Source of the DNA: Undaria pinnatifida
Taxonomy: Eukaryota; Sar; Phaeophyceae; Laminariales; Alariaceae
Assembly: GCA_012845835.1 (NCBI GenBank)
Contig: JABAKD010000021.1
Location: forward strand, 2,803,706-2,867,705
Length of the DNA stretch: 64,000 nucleotides
Reading direction: 5' to 3'
The notes beneath the pieces were generated by a model. The model was not told the origin of the DNA. It was given only the letters and a program-made list of their open reading frames with translations, and ran no database searches. Both the position numbers and the translations under genes were made by a program. Position 1 is the first letter of the stretch. Every line of letters starts with the position of its first letter. This document shows, piece by piece, positions 10,356 through 21,800 of this stretch.

Positions 10356-10575
10356 GTGTCATGGACTTTGGTCAGGAGTTTTTTGTCTCGGCCTAAGTAT
10401 GCGATTCGCGGAACTGGAATTCTCGGTCGAATATGGCTTGGTTCGAGCGCCGCCTTCGGGGGGCGGCTCCAACGCCCCTCGCCCTGCCGTGTCCGTTCCG
10501 CACATCGACGTGAACGCGGACGGGTGCCGAGCAAGACGAGCGAGTGTCGAGGAGGAATTTTGGGAAAATTGTTGA
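10356..10575 (-). repeat. Dispersed repeat family R2, copy 1
   Basis: Shares GGTCAGGAGTTTTTT, GAATTCTCGGTC, GGGGGCGGCTCCAACGC and TCGCCCTGCCG with 34615-34800, with a short third piece at 35497-35530. Orientation is arbitrary. The class of element is unknown. Confidence 0.7.
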
Positions 10576-10911
10576 ATCTTAATGACTGCAACGCCTGAAT
10601 GATTAACAAAATTGGCATCATTTCCAAACGGTACGTGATAATGTTTGGAATTTTGCGGTGGCATACTCTCGAGCGTTAGTTTCTTTGCTGTACTTTTTTA
10701 CTAGTTCATTTGGTTTCTTGCTCGGCATTTTATTGCTTTTGTTTCTGCTCGTTTTGCCAGCTGGAAATTCAATTTTTTTAGTGTGGGTTCACCTAAAACG
10801 TGACACAAGTTACCGACGATATCCAACAACTTCGCGACACAAATTACCGACCGCAAACGTTTCGTGACAAAATAACTCCCAAACCATGGAATCATGACAT
10901 TTTCACGTAAC

Positions 10912-11371
10912 ATAATCTCGAGACAAAACCAAGCAGGTAGATCCGTCTCTTCGGTCTTTGGCCCTGGCTTTAGCATGGCCGCTGACACTTCAGGCAGCCT
11001 CTGCTGTAGGCATGAACGAGTGCGGTTGATTCGCAGCGAACTATCCCGCTGTGCTCGCTTCTATGTGGCCATTGTCCACGCCATTTCATGTAACCTCCCT
11101 TCTGTTTTGAGCTCGTCGTCGTGCCGTCGAGGTACGAGGAAACCCTTACGTACTGGGTGAGAACAGCAGTATGTACGACGAGCATGAACGCCAACTGACG
11201 ACATTGGCAAACACACAACATCAGGTGCAGCAGCAGAAGCCGAAGGGCGAAACTTCTAGCAAATACTGCAGCAACTAGTAGCAACCAGAACCACAGCAGA
11301 TAGCTCAAAGTGCAGTACGAGTGCAGTTGGCAAGTTTAGTCGTACACGAATCACTCTGTCCAATATATAAC
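10912..11371. repeat. 459-bp tandem duplication, unit 1
   Basis: Starts ATCTCGAGACAAAACCAAGC and ends TCCAATATATAACA. Unit 2 follows directly with only about a dozen substitutions by eye. Confidence 0.85.
10970..11308 (-). CDS. Hypothetical small protein with N-terminal hydrophobic segment, copy 1
   Basis: The minus-strand frame of 112 codons starts ATG and opens with a hydrophobic stretch (residues 3-33, LLWFWLLLVAA then LRLLLLHLMLC) that would serve as a signal peptide or membrane anchor. It is cysteine-containing but matches no family I know. The same frame recurs in the adjacent duplicated unit with a longer C-terminus. Several of the few differences change amino acids, which argues against strong constraint. 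It may be a chance frame in a duplicated repeat. Confidence 0.3.
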   Translation of the reverse strand: MSYLLWFWLLLVAAVFARSFALRLLLLHLMLCVCQCRQLAFMLVVHTAVLTQYVRVSSYLDGTTTSSKQKGGYMKWRGQWPHRSEHSGIVRCESTALVHAYSRGCLKCQRPC

Positions 11372-11770
11372 AGAATCTCGAGACAAAACCAAGCAGGTAG
11401 AAGAGCCGTCTCTTCGGCCTTTGGCCCTGGCTTTAGCACGGCCGCTGACACTCAGCCAGCCTCTGCTGTAGGCATGAACGAGTGCGGTTGATTCGCAGCG
11501 AACTATCCCGCTGTGCTCGCTTCTATGTGGCCATTGTCCATGCCATTTCATGTAACCTCCCTTCTGTTTTGAGCTCGTCGTCGTGCCGTCGAGGTACGAT
11601 GAAACCCGTACGTACTGCGTGAGAACAGCAGTATGTACGACGAGCATTAACGCCAACTGACAACATTGGCAAACACACAACATCAGGGGCAGCAGCAGTA
11701 GCCGAAGGGCGAAACTTCTAGCACATACTGCAGCAACTAGTAGCAACCAGAACCACAGCAGATAGCTCAA
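11351..11770 (-). CDS. Hypothetical small protein with N-terminal hydrophobic segment, copy 2
   Basis: A 139-codon minus-strand frame, co-linear with 10970-11308 for about 100 residues and then diverging: copy 1 has GCLKCQRPC and stops, while copy 2 reads on through a basic stretch (GRAKARAKGRR) to 11351. The N-terminal hydrophobic segment is kept. No domain is recognised and no splice sites are evident, so coding status is uncertain. Confidence 0.3.
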   Translation of the reverse strand: MSYLLWFWLLLVAAVCARSFALRLLLLPLMLCVCQCCQLALMLVVHTAVLTQYVRVSSYLDGTTTSSKQKGGYMKWHGQWPHRSEHSGIVRCESTALVHAYSRGWLSVSGRAKARAKGRRDGSSTCLVLSRDSVIYWTE

Positions 11771-11832
11771 AGTGCAGTACGAGTGCCGTTGGCAAGTTTA
11801 GTCGTACACGCATCATTTTGTCCAATATATAA
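11372..11832. repeat. 459-bp tandem duplication, unit 2
   Basis: Near-identical to 10912-11371 and directly adjacent, implying a recent duplication. Confidence 0.85.
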
Positions 11833-13165
11833 CAACCGTTTTATGTTCTTACGTATTGAAAGAGAAACAAATATATTACATTTCCTGTAAGAATGATACG
11901 TCGTACGAGCGGACGTTCTGATTCTGGTGTTTTGCTGCCGTGAGACCATGGAGCACACCGCATGTTTTACCCAAACAAGAGCCAACAAGAGGCAGCGCAC
12001 AGGGGCCCCCAACACAGAGACACGTGGCAACCACAGCCAGCTGTCGATCGCGTAATTCGCCGGTAGTCCGTGCTTCGGTGGGTGTATCGGAAGTCGTTCG
12101 TAGTACTGCTGTAGATCGTCGAAAAACCACGTGGCATCGTTCTGGTGGCAGACTCGCCAGTAGATCCCCCAAAATTTATTTACCTTTTCTTTTTCTTGGC
12201 CCCATGCACCCATTTTCTTTCCTTTCTATTCTTTGTTTGTTCCTTTTTGCCAATTGACTTGCGTCTGTTGTGCGTATGCGTAGTGATAGATACCACGTGT
12301 AAAGTATGCGTGGTAGTCTTTCTTGGGTGGCAAGCGGTATAGTCGGTTTTTCCAGGCGCGAGTAATGAGACGTATGCACCAGCATGGACCTGGCACATCG
12401 TAGACTGACTCCCGATTTCACTTTTATATGTTTCTGGTGGAGGCATGAATTGCGTCAGCTGCGATTCATGCGTGTACCACCTTTGGTTTGTGTTTTTCCC
12501 CTGGGTTATTCCTCAGCTCCAGAGTGACTAGAGCCTGTCCTGTGACCACGGACTTGATTATGCGAGTTAATGTGAGAACGACAACAACAACAACGACAAC
12601 AACGGAAATATTGCCTGTTTCTTGACCTTTCAGCTGCTTCCTGCAAATTTGGTTTTTCTGCCAACACGATTTTGAACCTTTTCGCGATTTTTCTTCCTTT
12701 TTGTCTAGTAAGTTGAACCTCCTACCATTTGCCGCTAATGTGCCGCCTGTGCATTAGTTGCGGAACGGTCCAGCTTTAGCTTTTCTTTGATTCGCACCAT
12801 TTGTTTTGTACTTGAAGAAGCTTCATCGGCTGAGATCTGGGCTTGGCTCATCAGCTCGACACCGCCCAGCACCCCATCGCAGCGCTATAGCTTACAGCAA
12901 CGAAGCGCCGTGCAGTGCCCTGCGATGCCCTGCGGCTCAGCTCAGCAGCGCACCGCTAGCTCAGCAGAGCGAAGCGCTATGCTTTGCCGTGCTCTGCCGT
13001 CGCGGTCGTTCGCAATTCATGATATCTAAAACTCCGCGTACGCTAATATTTAAGTATTTGGCGCTTTATTCTATACATATCGCGTCAACCATCGTAACAT
13101 CATACAATATGGGGGAGGGAATGTAATATCTATGCAAATATCCTGTTTTGTTTTAATCAATTGTC
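11833..13165. other. Intergenic stretch, mostly featureless
   Basis: Contains an (AAC)n-like tract at about 12571-12603 and, just before it, a segment shared with 55450-55530 (GAGCCTGT...GAGTTAATGTGA). At 12870-12990 an AGC/CAG-biased stretch. No gene recognised. Confidence 0.45.
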
Positions 13166-14345
13166 AGCCGGCCGCCCAGGTGGTCTATTAATAATAGTGG
13201 TTTTACCCTCGAATACTACCAACGTTTGGTTGTCCTTGAGTTCGACACCCACCACGATGAGATTTGACTTTATTTGCAAAAATGCAAAAAAAAAAAACAG
13301 GGATCAACTAACTGCTGAGAGCGCCTAGCAGCGTGGGTTGGTTCGACGCGAGTCGACGAGGGAAGAAATGCTGGATTCTCCTCGCGGTAAAAATGAAAGC
13401 ACGTGCCGAAGTGGGGAGGGAGGAGGAGGGCCCGCTATGTGACCCCGGATCTGAGTTACTACTGGGAGGGAGCGCGAGAGTGGTGCGGGGATAATACATG
13501 GGATGAAGAAAAAAAAATGTTGCAAAGGTATATTATTATTGCTACCAGTAAATAATACAGTAATAGTATGTCAAGTCTCTAGGAAATACGCACGGCACTG
13601 TCAGCAGTCGTCATGGTAGAGACACTCCGGATATTATGCATTGAGGGGACGCGTCCGATTTCGACAACGTGAAAGCCCCCACGAAGAAAAGACAGCAGAC
13701 ACACATATCCCGCCTTCTCGAGAAAAAACAGAGAAGAAGCGCTACGCCAACCTCCCGTACGAGCAAAGCCATCCCCGCACCAATCTTAGACAACGCCGCC
13801 TCAACGAGAGATGGCCCTCCTCTTCTACGTTTTCCTCCTCGCCCGCGACCACGCAGACCAATCAATGCGACAGCCTTCACGTAACAAACAAAGCAATCTT
13901 CTTCCAAAACCTCGCCGGCTGACATGTCCTCATGTCGACGTTTGATGCAAACCGACTTTGCATCCTGTCGACTTCGAACCTCCATTGCCACGGGGACAGC
14001 AGTGCAGTCTCTGCATTAATGCCAAGGCCTCTTTTGTTTCGCGTAGAGGCGACGCAGGTTCTCAATTATAATACTCTTTTCGGTGTTTTTGTTTGACAGA
14101 CGCCAACTTTTACTTGACGGCGCATTTAACATAGTTTGTTTCGCCTATCCTTGCCTTCTTTGTTGTATAATTGTAATATTACGTTTTTTCTTTTGTCAAA
14201 TCATGACTTTCATAATCCCATGTTCGTATTAAACTCTTGGCATTACTTTAAAGTTCAATGCATGCCAAATCGGACAGCTACACCTTAAGTTGTCGAAGTG
14301 CTGCCCTGCCCTAGCCGAAGATCGCCGGCGCCCATGCGGAGCCCT
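13165..14345 (+). repeat. Dispersed repeat family R1, copy 1 (tRNA-like head)
   Basis: Aligns in pieces with 36560-37440: a head with CTCGAATACTA and CCTTGAGTTCGACACC (B-box-like), then CTTTATTTGCA, GCGTGGGTTGG, CGACGAGGGAAGAAATGCT, GACCCCGGATCTGAGTTA, later ACTCTTGGCATTAC and GAAGTGCTGCCCTGCCCTA...CCCATGCGGAGCCC. A truncated piece lies at 61410-61850. The head suggests a tRNA-derived retroelement, but the roughly 1.1 kb length is long for a SINE. Confidence 0.65.
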
Positions 14346-14349
14346 TGTA

Positions 14350-14530
14350 TCAGATATAAAGGAGCCTTGAGACGAGCGTGCATCTCTTCCCTTGCTCTCG
14401 AAGATGCACTTCTAGCCAAGAATTATTAATTTGTCCTAGAAGCATAGCGAGAGACAACAAGCACCATATGGACCGCAAGAGGAGGCCGCCCGCGAGGGCG
14501 CGAGAAAGCTCGTCGGGGAGAGGTACGTAT
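14350..14530 (+). pseudogene. Decayed duplicate of NOP53 exon 1 and its 5' flank
   Basis: ATG at 14468 begins GGACCGCAAGAGGAGGCCGC, matching exon 1 at 14864 through the RKRRxPARARE codons. A one-base deletion in the following codons shifts the frame. The upstream flanks also match (TCCTAGAA, AGCGAGAGACA and CACCAT against 14823-14864, and the CTTGAG...TGCATC segment against 14747-14770). The duplicated unit is therefore about 395 bp and includes the putative promoter. The LFVVD motif part of exon 1 is missing. Confidence 0.75.
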
Positions 14531-14863
14531 AGCGAGATTGTCATGGCGACGAAACGGCGAATCTGAAAATTGCAAAAAAACGGTTTCGTGCCTATGCATG
14601 CCGCCCATGTATATGGAAACCCCTCTTTCCGCATTTTGGCCGACCAGTAGTACGTTGCAGCGTTGCAGCCTCGCCGCCTCCCACTCGTAGCTCTGGGCCC
14701 TGACACAACGCAAATCTACCGAGTACCCCCTGCTAGAGATAAAGGATCTTGAGGCCGGCCTGTGCATCCCGTTTTGAGAGTATAGGGCTAGCTAAACAGG
14801 TTACTTTTGCGAGGTGTTTTTTCCTAGAACAGAAGCGGAGCAAGGGACACAGCACACAGCACC

Positions 14864-15005
14864 ATGGGACGCAAGCGCAGGCTGCCCGCGAGGGCACGGG
14901 AGAAGCTCGTAGGCGAGGAAGTGGCGACGGCGATGGAGGTCGACCAGAAGGAGAGCGTGTTGCAGGCCAAGCCGGACGATGCTCTCTTTGTCGTGGACGC
15001 TGTAG
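14864..15005 (+). CDS. NOP53: NOP53 exon 1
   Basis: Start codon to donor GTGAGG at 15006, phase 1. Encodes the basic N-terminus and the Mtr4-binding LFVVD motif at residues 41-45, just before the splice site. Confidence 0.85.
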
Positions 15006-15791
15006 GTGAGGGAGAGAGCAAGAGGTTGAGGTGGGGTTGGCAAGGGGTGGTTGTTCGACCTCTCATGACCACCACATCTGTTGTTTGTTGTTTGGTACTT
15101 GCTACGAGAGCATTTGATGGGTGCCTCATGAAACCGCTGACCACATTTGAGATGGACTCGTGGCTAGTCGAACCGAGTGCCCTGTTCTAGGCGCCAAACG
15201 AGGGTCTCTTGTAAGCACTAGCTCCTGGTGGAATGCTCGCCGAAGGGTCGGTGTTCGGCTGAAGTGCATCATGCACCATACGAAGTTCGCACTCTAATTA
15301 CGCCGCATTTTTCTATTGTCGCAACACAAAACCAACACCCAGCACTGGGTAACTCAGCGGGCATTGCTGTGGACAGTCACGTAGACCACTACCTTACCCA
15401 GCACTGGGTAACTCAGCGGGCATTGCTGTGGACAGTCACGTAGACCACTACCTTGCTCTCGGCATCACACGCACCAGTATAGCATACTACAAGTGCACCT
15501 GCAGCATGTCGGCACACATCAGTGGTGCTCTTGAAGCAATACAGCAGTCGTAGACCAGCAGCACAAGTCAGTACGTGGGTGCTCGAGGTAGGAGGACGCC
15601 TGGGAGTGCTCGGTGAAAGCACGAGCATCCCAATAGCGAAAGGTATGCCGTTGTTTTTTGTAGCTCCGACAGTCGCCTTATCATTCCAGTACGTCCTGCA
15701 AAGCTGCGAGTGTCTCATAGCAATGGTCGATAGGTGACATGCTCGGTGCAAGCGTAGGTTCGCACTCAGAAGTCTGGCCGACAGCTGCGTG

Positions 15792-15839
<48 letters not shown>

Positions 15840-18800
15840 TGCTGCTGTTGCTGCTGTTGCTGCTGCTTCTGCTGCTTCAATTTCTGCTGCTGTTGCCGCT
15901 GTTTCTGCTGTTGCGATTTGATTTGACAGCACCCTTGACCCCAACCCCGTGTATCCCCACCCCATCCCCATCCCCATCCCCCCGCACCACCTCTACCACA
16001 ATCTCCATATCTACCCCCCCTCACACCCGCACCTATACCAACGCCCACCCACCACCCCCGACCCCTGCAACCCTCCTTACCCCCACCACCCTACTCCATC
16101 CCACCCCTAACCCCTCCCCTGCCATGTCCCCATCTCTATCCACCCCCACCCCGTCCCTACCCCCACTCCTACCCACCCCTACCCCCACTCCTACCCACCC
16201 CTACCCACCCCCACCCCTAACCACCCCCACCCTACCCCGACATCTCCACCAACTCCCGTCCCCACCCATACCTCAACCCCCACATGTACCCCAGCTCCCA
16301 CCCCCACCCCAACCCTAACCCAGCTACTGTACCTCTGCAGTATGCGACACCAGTTAAGAATTTTACTTATGGCCTGGCTGGAATTCTTATGTTGACCTCT
16401 TTACAACTGGAAACCAGTTTTGGGGGACAAAATTACTTGGATTTAGTATAGAGCGGGATTCGGGGGTTCTAAAGGGGCAGGGTGTGCCCAACAATATGTT
16501 CAGCACAAGAGAAGCCATTTTCTTATTTTCGTCTAAAAATCTACTCACAGCCTGGAATTCTCAACTACGAAGCGTTCTTAATCACGTGTTGTCGCGTGCT
16601 GTGCCCCAACCCCAACCCCCAACCCATCCCTACCCCGACCCTCCACCCTAACCCCCAACCTGTTCCCGTCCCTTACCCCCTCCCAAAGCGTGCCCCTGCC
16701 GCCCTCCGATGAGTACACGATGGTTGCACGACGGCTTTATTGCGCCGCATAGACGTCGGTTTGATGGTGTTGCACGATGCAATGTTGTCAGGGTCTGGCC
16801 GAAAGCGGCACAAGCTGCAGAAGGAAAGCCAGGGCGGCCAAGTCTGTCTATACATGGTTTAGAACGATGCAGATATGTATGTTACCTGTGTGTGGCTGCG
16901 CCCGGCACAACTCGTGCTATATTCCGTGCAGCCTGAGCCAAACGCGGTGAAGCTTTTGACGCGTGCGTGGTACGATAGAGGTATGCTATTTTTTTAGCGT
17001 TTTTGTTTTTTGTTAATGAAGGAGCTCCTTAGCCCAAAATCGTCGGGACATTTTTCTTGTGTTGCAGTACCAGGTACATTTTTTTGCTGTATGTTTAGGC
17101 CATGGATTTGCTCTTGGGGTGGCGCTTTCGGTGTTAGGTAAAAAAAAAACGGTTTGTGGGCGATGTACAGAGCTCCCCAGGAAAAAATTTGGTACACCTC
17201 TATCGTAACGTGTATCTTCAACTTCAACCATTGAACTTCAGCGCATGTGCGAAGCGTAGTGTCTTGACACCTTTTGCCCCGTCAATCGTCGTTGTTTCTT
17301 GTGGGGGTGACCAGGGTCTGGACGAAAGCGACGCAAGCTGCAGAAGGAAGCCAAGGCGGCGAAGTTCATCTCTAAGAACGAGAAGAAGCTCGTTGTGCAC
17401 AAGTACCTCGGGAAGGTGAAATACTACTCCTTGTGTCCTTGTTACTTGTATATACGGTGGTGTTCATTGCTAGGTATGGGTTTTTTACTGTTTGGAGCTT
17501 TACCACTGGACACCCGGTGTGGGGGAAATATGACTCGAATCAGCACATCTAGGGAGGCGTTTTGGGACTCTAAAGGGGTTGAGGCATGTGCGACGAGAGA
17601 GGTAGCGTTTTTTTCGCTTTGAGCGACGAGAGAGGTAGCGTTTTTTTCGCTTTTTTTTTCTGAATTGTGGGCCTCGTTAGAACCCGAATTGTCGGAAGAT
17701 CGCTTTTTTTTTTTCAATATGATTTGTGTTCGTGTGCCTAGGCCGTGGGGTTATTGCATTGGATTGCACTTCCTTTCCCCCCAAAATGAGCTTTTTGGGT
17801 GGGGTGAGGGGGTCATGTTATGGTGTTACCCTGGGAGCCTAACAAGGATACGGAAACGATATAAAAGGGTTTCACATGCCGTTTGAGGCATGTGCGTACA
17901 AGAAAAAGGGAATGAAGCATTTGCTGCATGGATTTGCAGATTTGCAGGTTTGCAGATTTGCAATTTGCCATTTGCATTTGCACGCGTTAAGCGTTCGGTT
18001 CCGTCCGTGGCTAGCGAGTGGGATTAATTAACACTAGAGCTTCTCTACTACAAGCGTGTGACCTACGTGGAACCTGCCCATTAACAGTAGAGACACCTGC
18101 AAGGGGGGGGGGGGGGGGGGGGCTGTGTCCGTAACAACCCCTGTTCTTGCAATGCGCATGTGAGGAGGGAGCACCAGAAACACATTTTTGCGCCTCTACC
18201 GCGAGTTGTGTCCTTGCTCGGTACGACTCTAGTGTAAGGGTCGTTAGTGGATTCGTTTTGGGCGCTTTTGAGCTAATCTTTGTCGGCGGTATCATATCGG
18301 ACATACCGAAACGGCGCATGCCAAGATATACACGTCCAGATAGCCCTTTTTGGCCATTTGTTTTCTGCTCATTGACGGGGCTCCTTCCTTAACCCGTTTC
18401 TAACCCCTATGATAGCATGATTCCAGAATAACTCCAAGTGTTTTGGATAAGTGTATGAAATGTAGCACTGTTTGGCCATTTTTTTTCAGGGCTTTTCACG
18501 GGTCATGACCCGACCCGCGGGTCGGGTCAAGGGGGTTTCAAAATCTCGCGGGTCGGGTCGGGTCGGTTCGGGTCGGGTCAAAACATTTTAAAACCTCACG
18601 GGCCGGGTCGGGTCGGGTCAATATAGGCTTCAAAATCTCGCGGGTCGGGTCGGGTCGGGTCGGGTCAAAAGGCTTCAAAATCTCGCGGGTCGGGTCGGGT
18701 CAGGTCGGGTCGGGTCAAGAGGTTTTCAAAATCTCGCGGGTCGGGTCTGGTCATGACCCGCGAGATACGGTTCACTCGCGAGTCAAGCCATCATGAACCG

Positions 18801-21800
18801 TGAGTTGTTTTCGACTGACCCGCGGATCTGGCCCGCGGATCCGTCATTTTCAAACTTATGGCAGCTGAGGGCCATTGCCGTGCAGGCGCCCCGCGGGTCC
18901 GACCCGCGGATCCGTAACTAAAATACAAAGCTTTCCGCTTCTTCCCTCTCTCGTGCCGATGCTCCGATCATATGTCATCACAGCGTGCAGAACAATCATC
19001 AGGCAGTACCCCTAGCTACGCGTATCAAGGCATACAACAGTGTGACGCGAATCTCGTACCGGCTGAAGCCGTAACAGCAGTAGGAGTATTACGGCCATAC
19101 CAGTACGAAATGTGACCAAACGTAAAAAGGCGAGGAAGGGCAGTCGTCGTCGAAGCAGCAGCAGCAGCAGCAGCAGCAGCACGTGCAGCAGCAAGCACCA
19201 GCAGTAGACCCCGGCTTCTCGCGGGTCGCAGCCCCTGCTGTGACAGACCCACCGCCCCAGTTGTGGGCTTGCTGCCGGAGGCGGCTCAGCTAGGCTGCTT
19301 GCGGGGGCTGGAGACTGCACAGATAGAAGATAGATACAGCAGTAGTAGTAGCTAGCTCGAGAATTATCATATCAGTACGAAATGTGACCAAACGTAGAAA
19401 AGCAAGAAGAACAGTCGTCGTCGAAGCAGCAGCAGCATCAGCAGCACAGCTGCAGCATCACCCTGGCAGCAGCAAGTACCAGCAGCAAAGAATTATCATA
19501 TCAGTACGAAATGTGACCAAACGTAAAAATGCAAGAACAGTCGTCGTCGAAGCAGCAGCAGCATCAGCAGCACAGCTGCAGCATCACCCTGGCAACAGCA
19601 AGTACCAGCAGCAGACAACGCATCCTCGCGGATCGCAGCCCCTGCTGACAGATCCACCGCCCCAGTTGTGGGTTTGCTGCCGGAGGCGGCTCAGCTAGGC
19701 TGCTTGCCGGGGCCGGAGACTGCACATATAACTAGATCGCTCGTCGGGTCGCTCGTCGGGTCGACCCGGTGGTCTAGCGGTACGGGCATGCCCATGCATT
19801 TGGGTTGCGGTTTCTTTCCCATTTTTCGCGCGCACGCCACATGATATAATCATCAGCTGCAAACAATGTGCCGGTAAAAAAACCAGAGAGCACGACATAC
19901 TGGGAAAAGTACGAGGGACCAAAAGGACCAACCAACCGACCGTGGTATACATGCTTTGACCCGTGACTTTTCCACTTTGACCCGTGAGAAATGTCACGGG
20001 TCAAGTTAACGTGACCCGCATGAAACCCGCATCTCGCGGGTCACCCGAATTGTGGCGGATCGGGCCGTGTCGGGTCAGGAGGATATCAAAATCTTGCGGG
20101 TCAGGTCGGGTCGGGTCAAGACGTCTCGAAATTCACGGGTCGGGTCGGATCAGCTGACCCGACCCGACCCGTGAAAAGCCCTGTTTTTGTTCTGTTTGAA
20201 GACGCGGCTCCTGAATTAACCCGCTTCTAACCCCTAAAATTATCCCAGTCTGACACCAAGTGTTTTGGATGTAGCACTTTTTGGCCTTTTTTTCTTTTTA
20301 ATGACGGGCCTCCTTACTTAACCCGTTTGTAACCGCTAAAATGATCCCAGTCCAACTCCAGGTGTTTTGGACGTAGCACTTTTTTGGCAATTTTTTTTTC
20401 CTGTTTAATGACGCGGCTCCTGAACCAACCCGTCTGTAACCCCCTAAAATGATCCAGGTCTAACTCCAAGTGTCTTGTCCCCGTGTCAGGACCAGGTGCT
20501 TAAAGGGCTAACCCAACATAGTCAGAAAAATCCTTTCTTATTTTAGTTGTGTCATGTGGCATTTTTTTTTTTTTTTTTTTCACACTGGTACTTTCCAGCT
20601 TCTGGACAAGCCGTGGTCACAGGTGTCGTCCGTCCTTCCCCTCCCGGTTCTTGCCTTCTTTATCGCGCATAGGGTTCAGCAATCCCACTGCTCGTCGATT
20701 TTTCATCGAGTGTTGCTAACTCACGCGCTCGCGCTTTCCGCAAGTCAATTTGTGCACAACAAAAATTATCCACGAATTTATACGAGTATGCAGTGGGGAG
20801 GATTCGAACTCACGAAACTGACCTATACCAGGCTCGAGGATAACCTGATACACGCCACCGGGGCGACCGGCCAGCATTACCAGCCCTTCAGTGCCGCGGT
20901 GATAGTCCCCCACAGGCACGCGCTACGATAGAGAGGTATACCTTTTTTTGGCGAAAACACTTTTTCTGAATGACCGGGCTCTCCTTGACACAAGAATACT
21001 ATCGTCGGGAAAAATCGGTCATTATTTTGTGTGGTTCTCGTTTGTATCGTACCTAGGCCATGGTGGATTTTTTTCATCCGGTCCTGGGTTTCATTTTTTT
21101 CTCCGAATCAGCTTTTTGGGAGGGACATGTATTAAGCTCCTAAATTGAGGAACCCCAGAAAAAACCTGGTGCACCTCTGTCGTAGCACGCGTCCACAGCA
21201 TGCTTCGGCCAACAAGGCCAGCACGCGACGTGGGGTCTGCCGCTTCTACGAGAGCGGTGGGGGCCAAGCGGTGACGGGGCAGACCTGCGCCAATGCGTCC
21301 GACCTGCTGTTATCACCGGCGTGGCTCCAAGTGGAGTGGAACCATAGACAAGGGTGTACTTCGGATATTTTTTAGCATACTATTAATAGTTGTACAGCAG
21401 CATTGCTTTCCTTTTTCTACCCCAAAAAAAACATCCGTCTTTTTATTTTTTGAAAATGTTCCTCCAAGAAGTTGGGTTTCAGTTCGAAAGGCGTTCATCG
21501 TATTGCTTGTAGTACAGATGGGATTTGACAAGAAGAAAAAAGAAAACGTTGTACAGCGTTTTGTGTGCTTTGTCTACTACGAGAGCTATCCAGCGATAAT
21601 TGTTAGAAACGTCGCACCAAAACTTCGTGTTCGTTCGTACGGCGGTGTTCACCTCTCGAAGAACGAGAGGAAGCTCGTCGTGCATAAGTGCCTCTGAAAG
21701 AACGCTAGAACCCTTCGCTGGTCTCGCCCACGAGATACGCGCGATGGCTTGCAGACGCTCACTGCTGTAAGGCAGAACTATTTCGACTTGACTGTTCCTC

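Noticed and set aside
14468-14566. Second NOP53-like gene starting at 14468
   Set aside because: One-base deletion in the shared codons and no continuation into exon 2 reading frame; called a decayed duplicate.
15413-16048. 211-codon minus frame with a poly-glutamine run in NOP53 intron 1
   Set aside because: It crosses a CAG tract and a C-rich low-complexity tract; alternative frames (poly-Ala, poly-Leu) are equally open, and it lies within an intron of a confident gene.
15926-16325. Telomere end or subtelomere
   Set aside because: CCCCAC and CCCTA words are irregular and surrounded by gene sequence; at most interstitial telomere-like DNA.
19755-19790. CCGGTGGTCTAGCGGTACGG as a tRNA gene
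   Set aside because: A-box-like start but no B box and no cloverleaf.
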